Source: Acidovorax sp. T1 (GTDB taxonomy: Bacteria; Pseudomonadota; Gammaproteobacteria; Burkholderiales; Burkholderiaceae_C). Taken from it: DNA of 64,000 nt. The stretch lies in NCBI RefSeq assembly GCF_002176815.1, contig NZ_CP021648.1, forward strand, positions 434,001 to 498,000, written 5' to 3'. The first letter of the stretch is position 1, and every line of letters starts with the position of its first letter. The translations under genes were made by a program, and so were the position numbers. The notes under the pieces were generated by a model, which did no database searches, was not told the origin of the DNA, and worked only from the letters and a program-made list of their open reading frames with translations. Of the stretch, positions 27,910-35,926 are shown in pieces.

Positions 27910-29214
27910 ATGAAACTCTTTCCCACCGGCCATGCCACCCACCCCCAGTGGCGCATGGCTGCCGCTCTGGTGCTGGCGCAATTGCGCGCCCAGATGGCCC
28001 TGCCCGGCTATGCATCCGCCCCCACGCTGGGCCTGCTCTACATCACCGACCACTACGCCAGCGAGGCGCAAGCGCTGCTCGACTATGTCAGCGGCGAACT
28101 GCCCGAAGTGACCGACTGGAGCGGCACCGTGGGCGTGGGTGTATCGGCCAACAACGCCGAGTATTTTGACGAACCCGCGTTGTCGGTGATGCTGCTCGAT
28201 ATTCCTGCCGACCAGTACCGCGTGTTCTCGGGCGTGGCCCCGTTGCCGCGCAACCCTGCCAGCGGGTTCGAGGCCGCCACCGCGCTGGTGCACGCCGATG
28301 GCCACACCGCCGAACTGGCGGAGCTGCTGGGCGAAATGGCCGCACGCACCACCACGGGTTACCTGTTTGGGGGGCTGAGCGCCAGCCGCGGCGCCAGCGT
28401 GCAGTTCGCCGTGGCTGGCAACGGCAACATTGCCGGCCACGGCGCGGCCGGTGGCGTGTTTGATGGCGGCCTGTCGGGCGTGGCCTTTGGGCCTGGCGTG
28501 GCGCTGCTGTCCCGGGTCACCCAGGGTTGCCAGCCGGTGGGGCGCTTGCACACCGTCACCGCCGCACACGAGAACGTGGTGCTGCAGCTCGACGGCGAGC
28601 CCGCGCTCGATGTGCTGCTGTCCACGCTCGATGTGTCGCTGGACGGCGATCCGCAGACGGCGCTGCGCAAGGTGCGGGCCACGCTGGCGGGCCTGGTCGA
28701 TGTCGGCGAACCGGCGCAAGGGCCGCAGCGCACCGGCCACTTTGGCACCGACACCCGCGTACGCCACATCGTGGGCCTCGATGGTGCGCGCCGGGGCGTG
28801 GCCCTGGCCGACCATGTGGAGCCTGGCATGCACCTGTCGTTTTGTCAGCGCAATGTGGCTGCGGCCCGCGCCGACTTGATGCGCATCTGCGCCGAAATCC
28901 GCGAAGAACTGTCGCCGCAAGAGCTGGAGCCAGCGCCGCTGGCCAGCGATGCGCAGGGAGCACCGCGCATGGCGCCCGGCACGGCGGGGCTGCCAGCTGT
29001 CATCCAACCGGCCCGGTCTATCCGGGGCGCCATCTACGTGAGCTGCTCCGGCCGTGGTGGCCCGCACTTTGGTGGGCCTAGTGCCGAGTTGCAGATCGTG
29101 CGGCATGCGCTGGGCGATGTGCCTTTGGTGGGCTTTTTCGCTGGCGGTGAAATCGCGCGCCACCACCTGTACGGTTATACGGGCGTGCTGACCGTGTTCA
29201 CGGCCAGCGCATAG
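27910..29214 (+). CDS. FIST-domain sensory protein
   Basis: The 434-residue soluble protein has the FIST N-terminal domain (PTLGLLYITDHYASEAQALL, GTVGVGVSANNAEYF) and the FIST C-terminal domain (AIYVSCSGRGGPHFGGPSAE, then PLVGFFAGGEIARHHLYGYT). FIST proteins are thought to sense small ligands such as amino acids. The gene lies before an amino-acid transporter but in its own unit, so a link is only possible. Confidence 0.85.
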   Translation: MKLFPTGHATHPQWRMAAALVLAQLRAQMALPGYASAPTLGLLYITDHYASEAQALLDYVSGELPEVTDWSGTVGVGVSANNAEYFDEPALSVMLLDIPADQYRVFSGVAPLPRNPASGFEAATALVHADGHTAELAELLGEMAARTTTGYLFGGLSASRGASVQFAVAGNGNIAGHGAAGGVFDGGLSGVAFGPGVALLSRVTQGCQPVGRLHTVTAAHENVVLQLDGEPALDVLLSTLDVSLDGDPQTALRKVRATLAGLVDVGEPAQGPQRTGHFGTDTRVRHIVGLDGARRGVALADHVEPGMHLSFCQRNVAAARADLMRICAEIREELSPQELEPAPLASDAQGAPRMAPGTAGLPAVIQPARSIRGAIYVSCSGRGGPHFGGPSAELQIVRHALGDVPLVGFFAGGEIARHHLYGYTGVLTVFTASA

Positions 29215-29241
29215 TCCATCGACTTTCTGGGGGAGGGGTGC

Positions 29242-29271
29242 CTGATATATCGGTGGTCAGCGATATGTCAG
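29242..29271 (+). promoter_or_regulatory. Inverted repeat upstream of livK, possible operator
   Basis: CTGATATATCG (29242-29252) and CGATATGTCAG (29261-29271) are inverted copies with one mismatch, 8 bases apart. It lies in the 183-base gap about 125 bases before livK. It is AT-rich in a GC-rich region, which suits a regulator binding site. No regulator is known. Confidence 0.4.
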
Positions 29272-29397
29272 CAAAATGACGGGCGTTCAAGGATTTTCAC
29301 TGTCGAGGGGGTAGGGCGGTAGTCACTAACGTCCTGGTTAGCCGCGCAACTTGGTTCTGTTACGTCAGGCTCGAACCGTCTAAATTCAGGAGACCCC

Positions 29398-30597
29398 ATG
29401 AAATTCACCTTCAAACTTGCTGCCCTCGCTGGTGCTGTCGCACTGTCCACTGCGGCCTTCGCTGCAGACCCTATCAAGATCGGTGTGGACGGTCCTTTCA
29501 CGGGCGGTTCGTCCTCCATGGGTGTCAGCATGCGGGATGGCGTGCGTCTGGCCGCTGAAGAAATCAACAAGGCTGGCGGCGTGCTGGGGCGTCCGCTGCA
29601 ATTGGTTGAGCGCGATGACGAAGCCAAGAATGAGCGTGGCGTGCAGATTGCCCAGGAGCTGGTCAACAAGGAGCGCGCAGTCGCCGTGGTGGGCTATATC
29701 AACACCGGTGTGGCCCTGGCTTCACAGCGCTTCTTTCAGGAAGCCAAGATTCCGGTCATGAACAACGTGGCCACCGGCTCCATCATCACCAAGCAGTTCG
29801 AAAAAGAGTCTGAGAACTACGTGTTTCGCAATGCCGCGCACGACAGCATCCAGGCCCCCATGATTGTTGAAGAAGCCGTGACACGCCGTGGCTTCAAGAA
29901 AGTGGCGATCCTGGCGGACTCCACCAACTACGGCCAGCTCGGCCGCGAAGATCTGGAGAAAGCGCTGAAAGCCAAGGGCGTCACGCCGGTGGCCGTTGAA
30001 AAGTTCAACATCAAGGACGTCGACATGACGGCCCAATTGCTTAAGGCCAAGGCTGCAGGTGCTGATGCGATCCTGACCTACGGAATCGGCCCTGAATTGG
30101 CCCAGATCGCCAACGGCATGACCAAGCTGGGCTGGAAAGTCCCGATGGTCGGCAGCTGGACCCTGTCCATGGCCAACTACATCGACAACGCCGGCCCTGG
30201 CGGCGAGGGTGCGCGCATGCCGCAAACCTTTGTGCAGGAACCCACCACGCCCAAGCGCCAGGCGTTCATTGTGAATTACCTGAAAACCTTCAACCCGAAG
30301 AACAGCCGCATCGATTCGCCAGTGTCTGCTGCCCAGGGGTATGACTCCATCTACTTGCTGGCTGCTGCGATCAAGCAGGCCGGTAGCACGGATGGCCCCA
30401 AGGTCAAGGCTGCCCTGGAGGACCTGAAGGCTCCGGTGGAAGGCGTTGTCACCACCTACGTGAAGCCTTTCTCCAAGACCGACCACGAAGCCATTACCGC
30501 CAACATCCCGGTGTTTGGTGAGGTCAAGGGCCAGCGCGTTGTTTACGCTTATCCCGAAGACCAGAAGAAGGCTTCTGAAGTTCGCCTGAAGAAGTAA
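29398..30597 (+). CDS. livK: Branched-chain amino-acid ABC transporter, substrate-binding protein
   Basis: The 399-residue periplasmic protein has a signal peptide (MKFTFKLAALAGAVALSTAA, cut after AFA). The LivJ/LivK fold shows DPIKIGVDGPFTGGSSSMG, RLAAEEINKAGGVLGRPL and FKKVAILADSTNYGQLGRED. CAGGAGA lies before the start. It is followed by a terminator and then the permease genes, so it can be made in excess of them. The ligand may differ from leucine and its kin. Confidence 0.88.
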   Translation: MKFTFKLAALAGAVALSTAAFAADPIKIGVDGPFTGGSSSMGVSMRDGVRLAAEEINKAGGVLGRPLQLVERDDEAKNERGVQIAQELVNKERAVAVVGYINTGVALASQRFFQEAKIPVMNNVATGSIITKQFEKESENYVFRNAAHDSIQAPMIVEEAVTRRGFKKVAILADSTNYGQLGREDLEKALKAKGVTPVAVEKFNIKDVDMTAQLLKAKAAGADAILTYGIGPELAQIANGMTKLGWKVPMVGSWTLSMANYIDNAGPGGEGARMPQTFVQEPTTPKRQAFIVNYLKTFNPKNSRIDSPVSAAQGYDSIYLLAAAIKQAGSTDGPKVKAALEDLKAPVEGVVTTYVKPFSKTDHEAITANIPVFGEVKGQRVVYAYPEDQKKASEVRLKK

Positions 30598-30615
30598 GCG
30601 GTTCGCCACCCGCTG

Positions 30616-30650
30616 CCGCTGCCAGAAACGCCTGGCAGCGGTATTTTTTC
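30616..30650 (+). terminator. Intrinsic terminator behind livK
   Basis: CCGCTGCCAG (30616-30625) pairs with CTGGCAGCGG (30632-30641) around AAACGC, followed by TATTTTTTC. It separates livK from livH and would lower expression of the downstream genes. Confidence 0.85.
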
Positions 30651-30704
30651 GTTCACTGACATTTTTCACGCCATTCGGCCGATCCGTACGCGAGGGCTCC
30701 CCGC

Positions 30705-31580
30705 ATGCAAATTTTTACCCAACTCGTCTTTAGCGGCATTGCGCTCGGCATGATTTATGCCGTTATTGCATTCGGCTATCAACTCACCTTTGCCACGTCG
30801 GACACCCTGAACTTTGGTCAGGGCGACGCGCTGATGCTGGGCGCCCTGGTTGGTCTGACGCTCGTAGGCCTCGGTGTTAATTACTGGCTCATGATCCCGC
30901 TGGTGTGCCTGTTTGGCGCGCTGCAGGGCGCGGTAGTGGAGCGCATCGGCGTGCGGCCCGCCATCAAGATCAAGTCGGAGTTCGGCTGGATCATGTCCAC
31001 CATTGCCCTGGGCATCATCTTCAAGAACGTGGCAGAAAACGTGTGGGGCCGCGATGACCTCAAGTTCCCTTCGCCACTGCCGGAGGCTCCGTTCCAGTTC
31101 CTGGGGGCCAACATTTTGCCGATGGAAGTGCTGGTGGTCTGCGGTGCGCTGGCCATGATGCTGGCGGTGGAGTTGTTCAACCGCCGCTCCATCTTCGGCA
31201 AAGCCGTGGTGGCCACCTTCAATGACCGCGATGCCGCCAAGCTGATGGGCATCAACACCGGGCTGGTGATTACTTTTTCATATGCACTGTCGTCCCTGAC
31301 GGCCGGGTTTGCAGGCGTGCTGATTGCTCCGCTGACGCTGACGGGCGCCACGATGGGCGCCGTGCTGGGGCTCAAGGCGTTTGCGGTCGCCATCATCGGT
31401 GGCTTGACCAGCGGCCTGGGCATTGTGGTGGGCGGCATCATCCTGGGTGTGGCAGAGACCACCACCGGTTTTTATCTCAGCACCGGCTACAAGGATGTTC
31501 CTGGCCTGGTACTCCTGCTGATCGTGCTGGCCGTGCGTCCGCAGGGAATTTTCGGCAAATCCGTGATCAAGAAGGTCTGA
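30705..31580 (+). CDS. livH: Branched-chain amino-acid ABC transporter, permease LivH
   Basis: The 291-residue inner-membrane protein has about eight hydrophobic segments. It shows the family motif (GKAVVATFNDRDAAKLMGIN) that contacts the ATPase, then SSLTAGFAGVLIAPL and KAFAVAIIGGLTSGLG. It ends 4 bases before the next gene. Confidence 0.93.
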   Translation: MQIFTQLVFSGIALGMIYAVIAFGYQLTFATSDTLNFGQGDALMLGALVGLTLVGLGVNYWLMIPLVCLFGALQGAVVERIGVRPAIKIKSEFGWIMSTIALGIIFKNVAENVWGRDDLKFPSPLPEAPFQFLGANILPMEVLVVCGALAMMLAVELFNRRSIFGKAVVATFNDRDAAKLMGINTGLVITFSYALSSLTAGFAGVLIAPLTLTGATMGAVLGLKAFAVAIIGGLTSGLGIVVGGIILGVAETTTGFYLSTGYKDVPGLVLLLIVLAVRPQGIFGKSVIKKV

Positions 31581-31584
31581 CAAA

Positions 31585-33597
31585 GTGGCTGCATCCTCTA
31601 CTACCTCCTTGGCCGGTCCCGGCGCTGTATCGCCAACGTCCCACGGCACCAAGGTGCTGCGGCTGGTCTTGTCCGTTTTGGCTTTCGCCGCGCTGCTGGC
31701 GTTTCCCACGGTGGTCGGCAATCCCTATTACATCCACTTGCTGGAGACCATCATGATCTACGCGATCGTGCTCTTTGGTCTCGACATCGTGGTGGGCTAC
31801 ACCGGGCAGGTGTCCCTGGGCCATGCGGGTCTGTTTGGCCTGGGGTCCTACACGGCGGGTGTGCTGGTGTTCAAGCTGGCCGCGCCCATCTGGGTCACCA
31901 TTCCGGCCGCCATTGTGCTGACCGCGGGCTTTGGTGCACTGCTGGCGCTGCCCGCCCTGCGCGTCTCCGGCCCTTATCTGGCCATGGTGACGCTGGCGTT
32001 CGGCACCATCATCCAGATTCTCATCAACGAGATGAGTTTTTTGACCGAAGGCCCCATGGGCATCAAGCTGGACAAGCCCGAGATCGGCGGTTTTCAGCTG
32101 GCCAAGCGCGAGTATTTCTGGCTGGTGGCCACCATGATGGTGCTGTCGCTCATCGTGTCGCACCGCATTTTGCGCTCCCACCTGGGCCGGGCCTTCGAGG
32201 CGCTGCGCGGCAGCCCCGTGGCGTCCGATTGCATGGGCGTATCGGTTTACCGCTACAAGGTCTACGCTTTTGTGATCAGCGCCGGTTTTGCCGGGTTGGC
32301 TGGTTGTCTGTACGCGTATTCCGAGCAGTACATCTCCCCCAACTCGTACAACTTTGAACTCACGGTGCTGTTCCTGCTGGCGGTGATCATGGGGGGGCGC
32401 AAGAGCCGCATTGGTTCGCTGGTGGGCGCTGCCATCATCGTGCTGCTGCCCAAGCTGCTCGATGATGTGGAACTGTTCCGCTACGTGTCGGTGGGCCTGG
32501 CGGTGTTGGTGGCTATTACCGCCGTGGTTGCCATCCGAAGCGGGCGCTCCACCGTATCCCAGATGGTGATTCCGGTGGTGGGCAGTATTGCGCTGGCAGC
32601 GCTGTCTTTCTGGTTGCAGACCATGACCGACTGGCGTTTGTCGATCTTCGGCGTGATCATGCTGTTTGTTGTGTACTACCTGCAGGATGGCATTGTTGGT
32701 TTTGTCCGCAACGCGCTCAACCTGCGCACGGCACCTCCCGAGTTGCCCGTGCAACCCGCCGGTGCATCGCAGGCGGATGCGGTGTCCACAGCCGCCAAGG
32801 CGGGTAGATCGACCGAACTGTTGCAAGCCAGCGGCGTGCTCATGCAGTTTGGCGGTCTCAAGGCCCTGAACAATGTGGACCTGAGCATCCAGCGGGGCAC
32901 CATCCACGGCCTCATCGGCCCTAACGGCTCGGGCAAGAGCACCATGATGAACGTGCTCACCGGCATTTACGTGCCGACCGCTGGCTCGATCAACTTTGAT
33001 GGCCGCTCTGTGGTGGGGCGCACCTCGTCGGACATTGCGCTGTCGGGTATTGCACGAACCTTTCAGAACGTGCAGCTGTTTGGTGAGATGACCGCACTGC
33101 AAAACGTGCAGGTGGGCCTGCACCACAGCTTTGCGAGCAACCTGTTTGATGTGGCCGTGCACACGGGGCGCTATCGCCGTGAAAGCGATGCCTCCATTGC
33201 CCGGGGGATGGGCTTGTTGCGTCTGGTCGGCCTGGAAGACCTGGCTGCGGAACAGGCGCGCAACCTGCCTTATGGCAAACAGCGCTTGCTGGAGATTGCC
33301 CGCGCCCTGGCGCTGGATCCCCAGTTGCTGCTGCTCGATGAGCCCGCCGCCGGTCTCACCGCCCCGGACATCGTCGAGTTGATCGCCATCATCAAGAAGA
33401 TTCGCGACCACGGCGTGACGGTGATCCTGATCGAGCACCACATGGATGTGGTGATGAGCATCTGCGACACGGTCTCGGTTCTGGACTTTGGCCAGAAGAT
33501 TGCCGAGGGCATGCCCGCTGCGGTCCAGGCCGATGCCAAGGTGATTGAGGCTTACCTGGGCGGTGGTGCCGAGACTATCGTGGCCCAGCCCGCCTGA
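31585..33597 (+). CDS. Fused LivM permease and LivG ATPase of the branched-chain amino-acid transporter
   Basis: The 670-residue protein joins two subunits that are usually separate. Residues about 25-385 are the LivM permease (GYTGQVSLGHAGLFGLGSYT, RAFEALRGSPVASDCMGVSV). Residues about 410-650 are the LivG ATPase with Walker A GPNGSGKST, signature LPYGKQRLLEIARALAL and Walker B LLLLDEPAAGL. A short linker (APPELPVQPAGASQAD) joins them. It starts with GTG at 31585. Fusion fixes one ATPase per permease. Confidence 0.92.
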   Translation: MAASSTTSLAGPGAVSPTSHGTKVLRLVLSVLAFAALLAFPTVVGNPYYIHLLETIMIYAIVLFGLDIVVGYTGQVSLGHAGLFGLGSYTAGVLVFKLAAPIWVTIPAAIVLTAGFGALLALPALRVSGPYLAMVTLAFGTIIQILINEMSFLTEGPMGIKLDKPEIGGFQLAKREYFWLVATMMVLSLIVSHRILRSHLGRAFEALRGSPVASDCMGVSVYRYKVYAFVISAGFAGLAGCLYAYSEQYISPNSYNFELTVLFLLAVIMGGRKSRIGSLVGAAIIVLLPKLLDDVELFRYVSVGLAVLVAITAVVAIRSGRSTVSQMVIPVVGSIALAALSFWLQTMTDWRLSIFGVIMLFVVYYLQDGIVGFVRNALNLRTAPPELPVQPAGASQADAVSTAAKAGRSTELLQASGVLMQFGGLKALNNVDLSIQRGTIHGLIGPNGSGKSTMMNVLTGIYVPTAGSINFDGRSVVGRTSSDIALSGIARTFQNVQLFGEMTALQNVQVGLHHSFASNLFDVAVHTGRYRRESDASIARGMGLLRLVGLEDLAAEQARNLPYGKQRLLEIARALALDPQLLLLDEPAAGLTAPDIVELIAIIKKIRDHGVTVILIEHHMDVVMSICDTVSVLDFGQKIAEGMPAAVQADAKVIEAYLGGGAETIVAQPA

Positions 33598-33638
33598 GCC
33601 CGACGCACCCAGAAACGACGATACAAGACGCACAACAC

Positions 33639-34361
33639 ATGCTGACCATCCAGAATCTATCGGCCGGCTACGGCAAGGTACAGGTGCTTCACGGCATCTC
33701 CATCGAAGTGCCCAAGGGCAAGGTCGTGACGCTGATCGGCTCCAACGGCGCCGGCAAAACCACCACCATGCGGGCGGTGAGCGGCATGATCGCGCCCACG
33801 GCGGGCCAGATCACGCTCAACGGCAAGCGCATTGATGGCCAGGAGGCCTACACCATTGCCAAGCAGGGGCTGGCGCACTCCCCGGAAGGGCGGCGCGTTT
33901 TTGCCACCATGACGGTGACCGACAACCTCACCCTGGGGGCGTTCCCCCGCCTGACGGGCAGCCGCCCCCGGGGCGATGTGGCCGGTGACCTGGAGCGGGC
34001 ACTGGAGCTGTTTCCGCGCCTCAAGGAGCGCCGCACCCAACTGGCAGGCACCCTGTCCGGTGGCGAGCAGCAGATGCTGGCCATGGCCCGTGCCATCATG
34101 CTCAACCCTGAAGTGGTGCTGCTCGATGAGCCCTCGATGGGCCTTGCGCCCATTCTGGTGGCGGAGGTTTTTCGCATCATTGAACGCCTCAAGGGAGAGG
34201 GTGTCACCATGCTGCTTGTGGAACAATTTGCAGCGGCCGCCCTGGCGGTTGCCGACTACGGCTATGTTCTGGAAAACGGCCGTATTTCTGTACAAGGCCC
34301 GGCTGAGCGCCTGCGCGATGACCCGGCCGTCAAGGCCGCCTACCTCGGTGGCAGTCACTGA
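33639..34361 (+). CDS. livF: Branched-chain amino-acid ABC transporter, ATPase LivF
   Basis: The 240-residue ABC ATPase has Walker A GSNGAGKTTTMRAVSG, the signature LSGGEQQMLAMARAIML and Walker B VVLLDEPSMGLAP. LAHSPEGRRVFATMTVTDNL is typical of LivF. It would pair with the ATPase half of the LivM-LivG fusion as a heterodimer. Confidence 0.95.
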   Translation: MLTIQNLSAGYGKVQVLHGISIEVPKGKVVTLIGSNGAGKTTTMRAVSGMIAPTAGQITLNGKRIDGQEAYTIAKQGLAHSPEGRRVFATMTVTDNLTLGAFPRLTGSRPRGDVAGDLERALELFPRLKERRTQLAGTLSGGEQQMLAMARAIMLNPEVVLLDEPSMGLAPILVAEVFRIIERLKGEGVTMLLVEQFAAAALAVADYGYVLENGRISVQGPAERLRDDPAVKAAYLGGSH

Positions 34362-34444
34362 CTTGGCGCACTCGGCGGTTGAGGAGTGGCCGGGCCGCAG
34401 TGCCCGTTGTCGGTCGATACGCTGATCCCAACCCAGGCCCCCCC

Positions 34445-35227
34445 ATGCCCGACACCGCTTTTGATCCCTTTGTCAGCGCGGCCTTGCTCACCATGGCCCG
34501 CCTGGGGCGCACGCCCCGGCCGCTGGACTTGCCCGCCGCACTGCGTCCGCAGGATGCGGTCCAGGCCTATGCCGTGCAGGACGCCGTGGTGCGCGAGCGC
34601 GGCGAGATCGCCGGCTGGAAGGTGGGCGCCGCATCGCCCCAGGCGCAGCCCGCGCGTGCGCCACTCACGCACGATTCGGTGTGGGTGGCGACGGCCGGGC
34701 AGCCCGTGCGCCTGTCTGCCGCCGGTTTTTTTGTGATGGGGGTGGAGGCTGAACTGGTGTACGAACTGGGCGCCGACCTGCCGGGCCGCGCAACGCCCTA
34801 CAGAGCGGCCGAGGTGCTGGCGGCCGTGGTATCGGTGCGCGCCGCCATCGAAGTGTGCGACACGCGCTATGCCGCCTGGGCGCAGCAGGGCGAATGGAGC
34901 CGCCTGGCTGACCAGGCCTGCCATGGGGCACTCATCGTGGGTTCGGGCACGGTCGATGTGGCTTCCGTGCAGTCCCTGGCACAAGGGGTGAGCCTGTCGG
35001 TGAATGGCGCGGTGGCCGTGCAGCACTCTGCCTGGGGCAACCCGGCGGGCGACCCGCTGCGGCTGCTGACTTGGCTGGCCAACGACGGCGCGCGCAGCCT
35101 GGGCGGGCTGCGGGCGGGCCAGTGGGTGACCACCGGCTCGTGCACCGGCACCGTGCTGGTGGCGCCGGGCACGGTGGTGGTGGCAGACTTCGCCGGTCTG
35201 GGCCGCGCCGAGCTGCAGCTGCACTGA
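34445..35227 (+). CDS. 2-keto-4-pentenoate hydratase-like protein (fumarylacetoacetase superfamily)
   Basis: The 260-residue protein resembles MhpD-type hydratases and decarboxylases of meta-cleavage pathways: AVQDAVVRERGEIAGWKVGA, VMGVEAELVYELG with the Glu pair that binds metal, and AAIEVCDTRY. The C-terminal GLRAGQWVTTGSCTG fits the superfamily. It follows livF by 83 bases and may belong to the same transcript. The start is MPDTAFDP at 34445; the true substrate is unknown. Confidence 0.75.
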   Translation: MPDTAFDPFVSAALLTMARLGRTPRPLDLPAALRPQDAVQAYAVQDAVVRERGEIAGWKVGAASPQAQPARAPLTHDSVWVATAGQPVRLSAAGFFVMGVEAELVYELGADLPGRATPYRAAEVLAAVVSVRAAIEVCDTRYAAWAQQGEWSRLADQACHGALIVGSGTVDVASVQSLAQGVSLSVNGAVAVQHSAWGNPAGDPLRLLTWLANDGARSLGGLRAGQWVTTGSCTGTVLVAPGTVVVADFAGLGRAELQLH

Positions 35228-35262
35228 TGTGCCGCGCCCGGCGCGGGCGAAGGGCGCCGGCG

Positions 35263-35715
35263 TCAGTTGCGGCGCGGGTTGTCGGGCTGATGGTCGCGGC
35301 GGTTGGCCACGCCATCGCCATCGCGGTCCCGGTCGTGGCGGTTGGCCACACCATCCCGGTCACGGTCCCAGCCGCCGCGCTGCATGGCCCAGCGGCCGTC
35401 ATGCTCCACCCAGCGGGGTTCGCGGTAGTGGTAGCCGGGGCGGGCTTTCACCCAGTAGCCCTGCATCCACACATGGCGGTGGCTGCGCCATTCCCAGTGG
35501 CCGGGTACCCAGACCATGCCGCGTCGGGGGCGGGGCACCGCCTCATGGCGCGGTGGCGGCGGGGCCTGGTATTGCACCCGCGCCGGCACAGGCTGCTGGT
35601 AGTGGGGGCTGCCCGACTGGATGACGACAGTGGCGCCGACCTGTGCGTGCGCCGCTGTCAGGGCGCTCAGCGACAGCAGGGCGATGGAAGCGGCGGCGAG
35701 GGCAATGCGTGCCAT
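35263..35715 (-). CDS. Secreted YXWGXW/WXPGHW-repeat protein with DxDxDG calcium-type motifs
   Basis: The 150-residue protein has a signal peptide cut after AHA. The middle carries WVPGHWEWRSHRHVWMQGYW and a further WVEHDGRWAMQRGGW, a Trp/Gly repeat type seen in small envelope proteins of betaproteobacteria. The C-terminus has two copies of DRDRDGVANRHD-like sequence, which resembles type-3 thrombospondin calcium loops. Function is unknown. Confidence 0.7.
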   Translation of the reverse strand: MARIALAAASIALLSLSALTAAHAQVGATVVIQSGSPHYQQPVPARVQYQAPPPPRHEAVPRPRRGMVWVPGHWEWRSHRHVWMQGYWVKARPGYHYREPRWVEHDGRWAMQRGGWDRDRDGVANRHDRDRDGDGVANRRDHQPDNPRRN

Positions 35716-35926
35716 GGTGTTCTCCTCAGAAATGATTCCGTGCGGAACCGGGAGCCTTGATCGTGGGGGCGCCGCGTCAAGCGCATGTAGGTGCTGTGCG
35801 AAGTGTTGTGAAGTTGTGTTTCAGCGCGCTGGCACGCACGCGCCCTGCAAGCCGGTGCCGGCGCAGGTTGGGTGCCATGGAGACTGTGCAAAATTGCACC
35901 CACAGCAACACCCAGGAGCAGTCTTC

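Noticed and set aside
31567..33633. 688-codon open frame opposite the LivM-LivG fusion
   Set aside because: It mirrors the real gene along its full length and has shadow-type composition.
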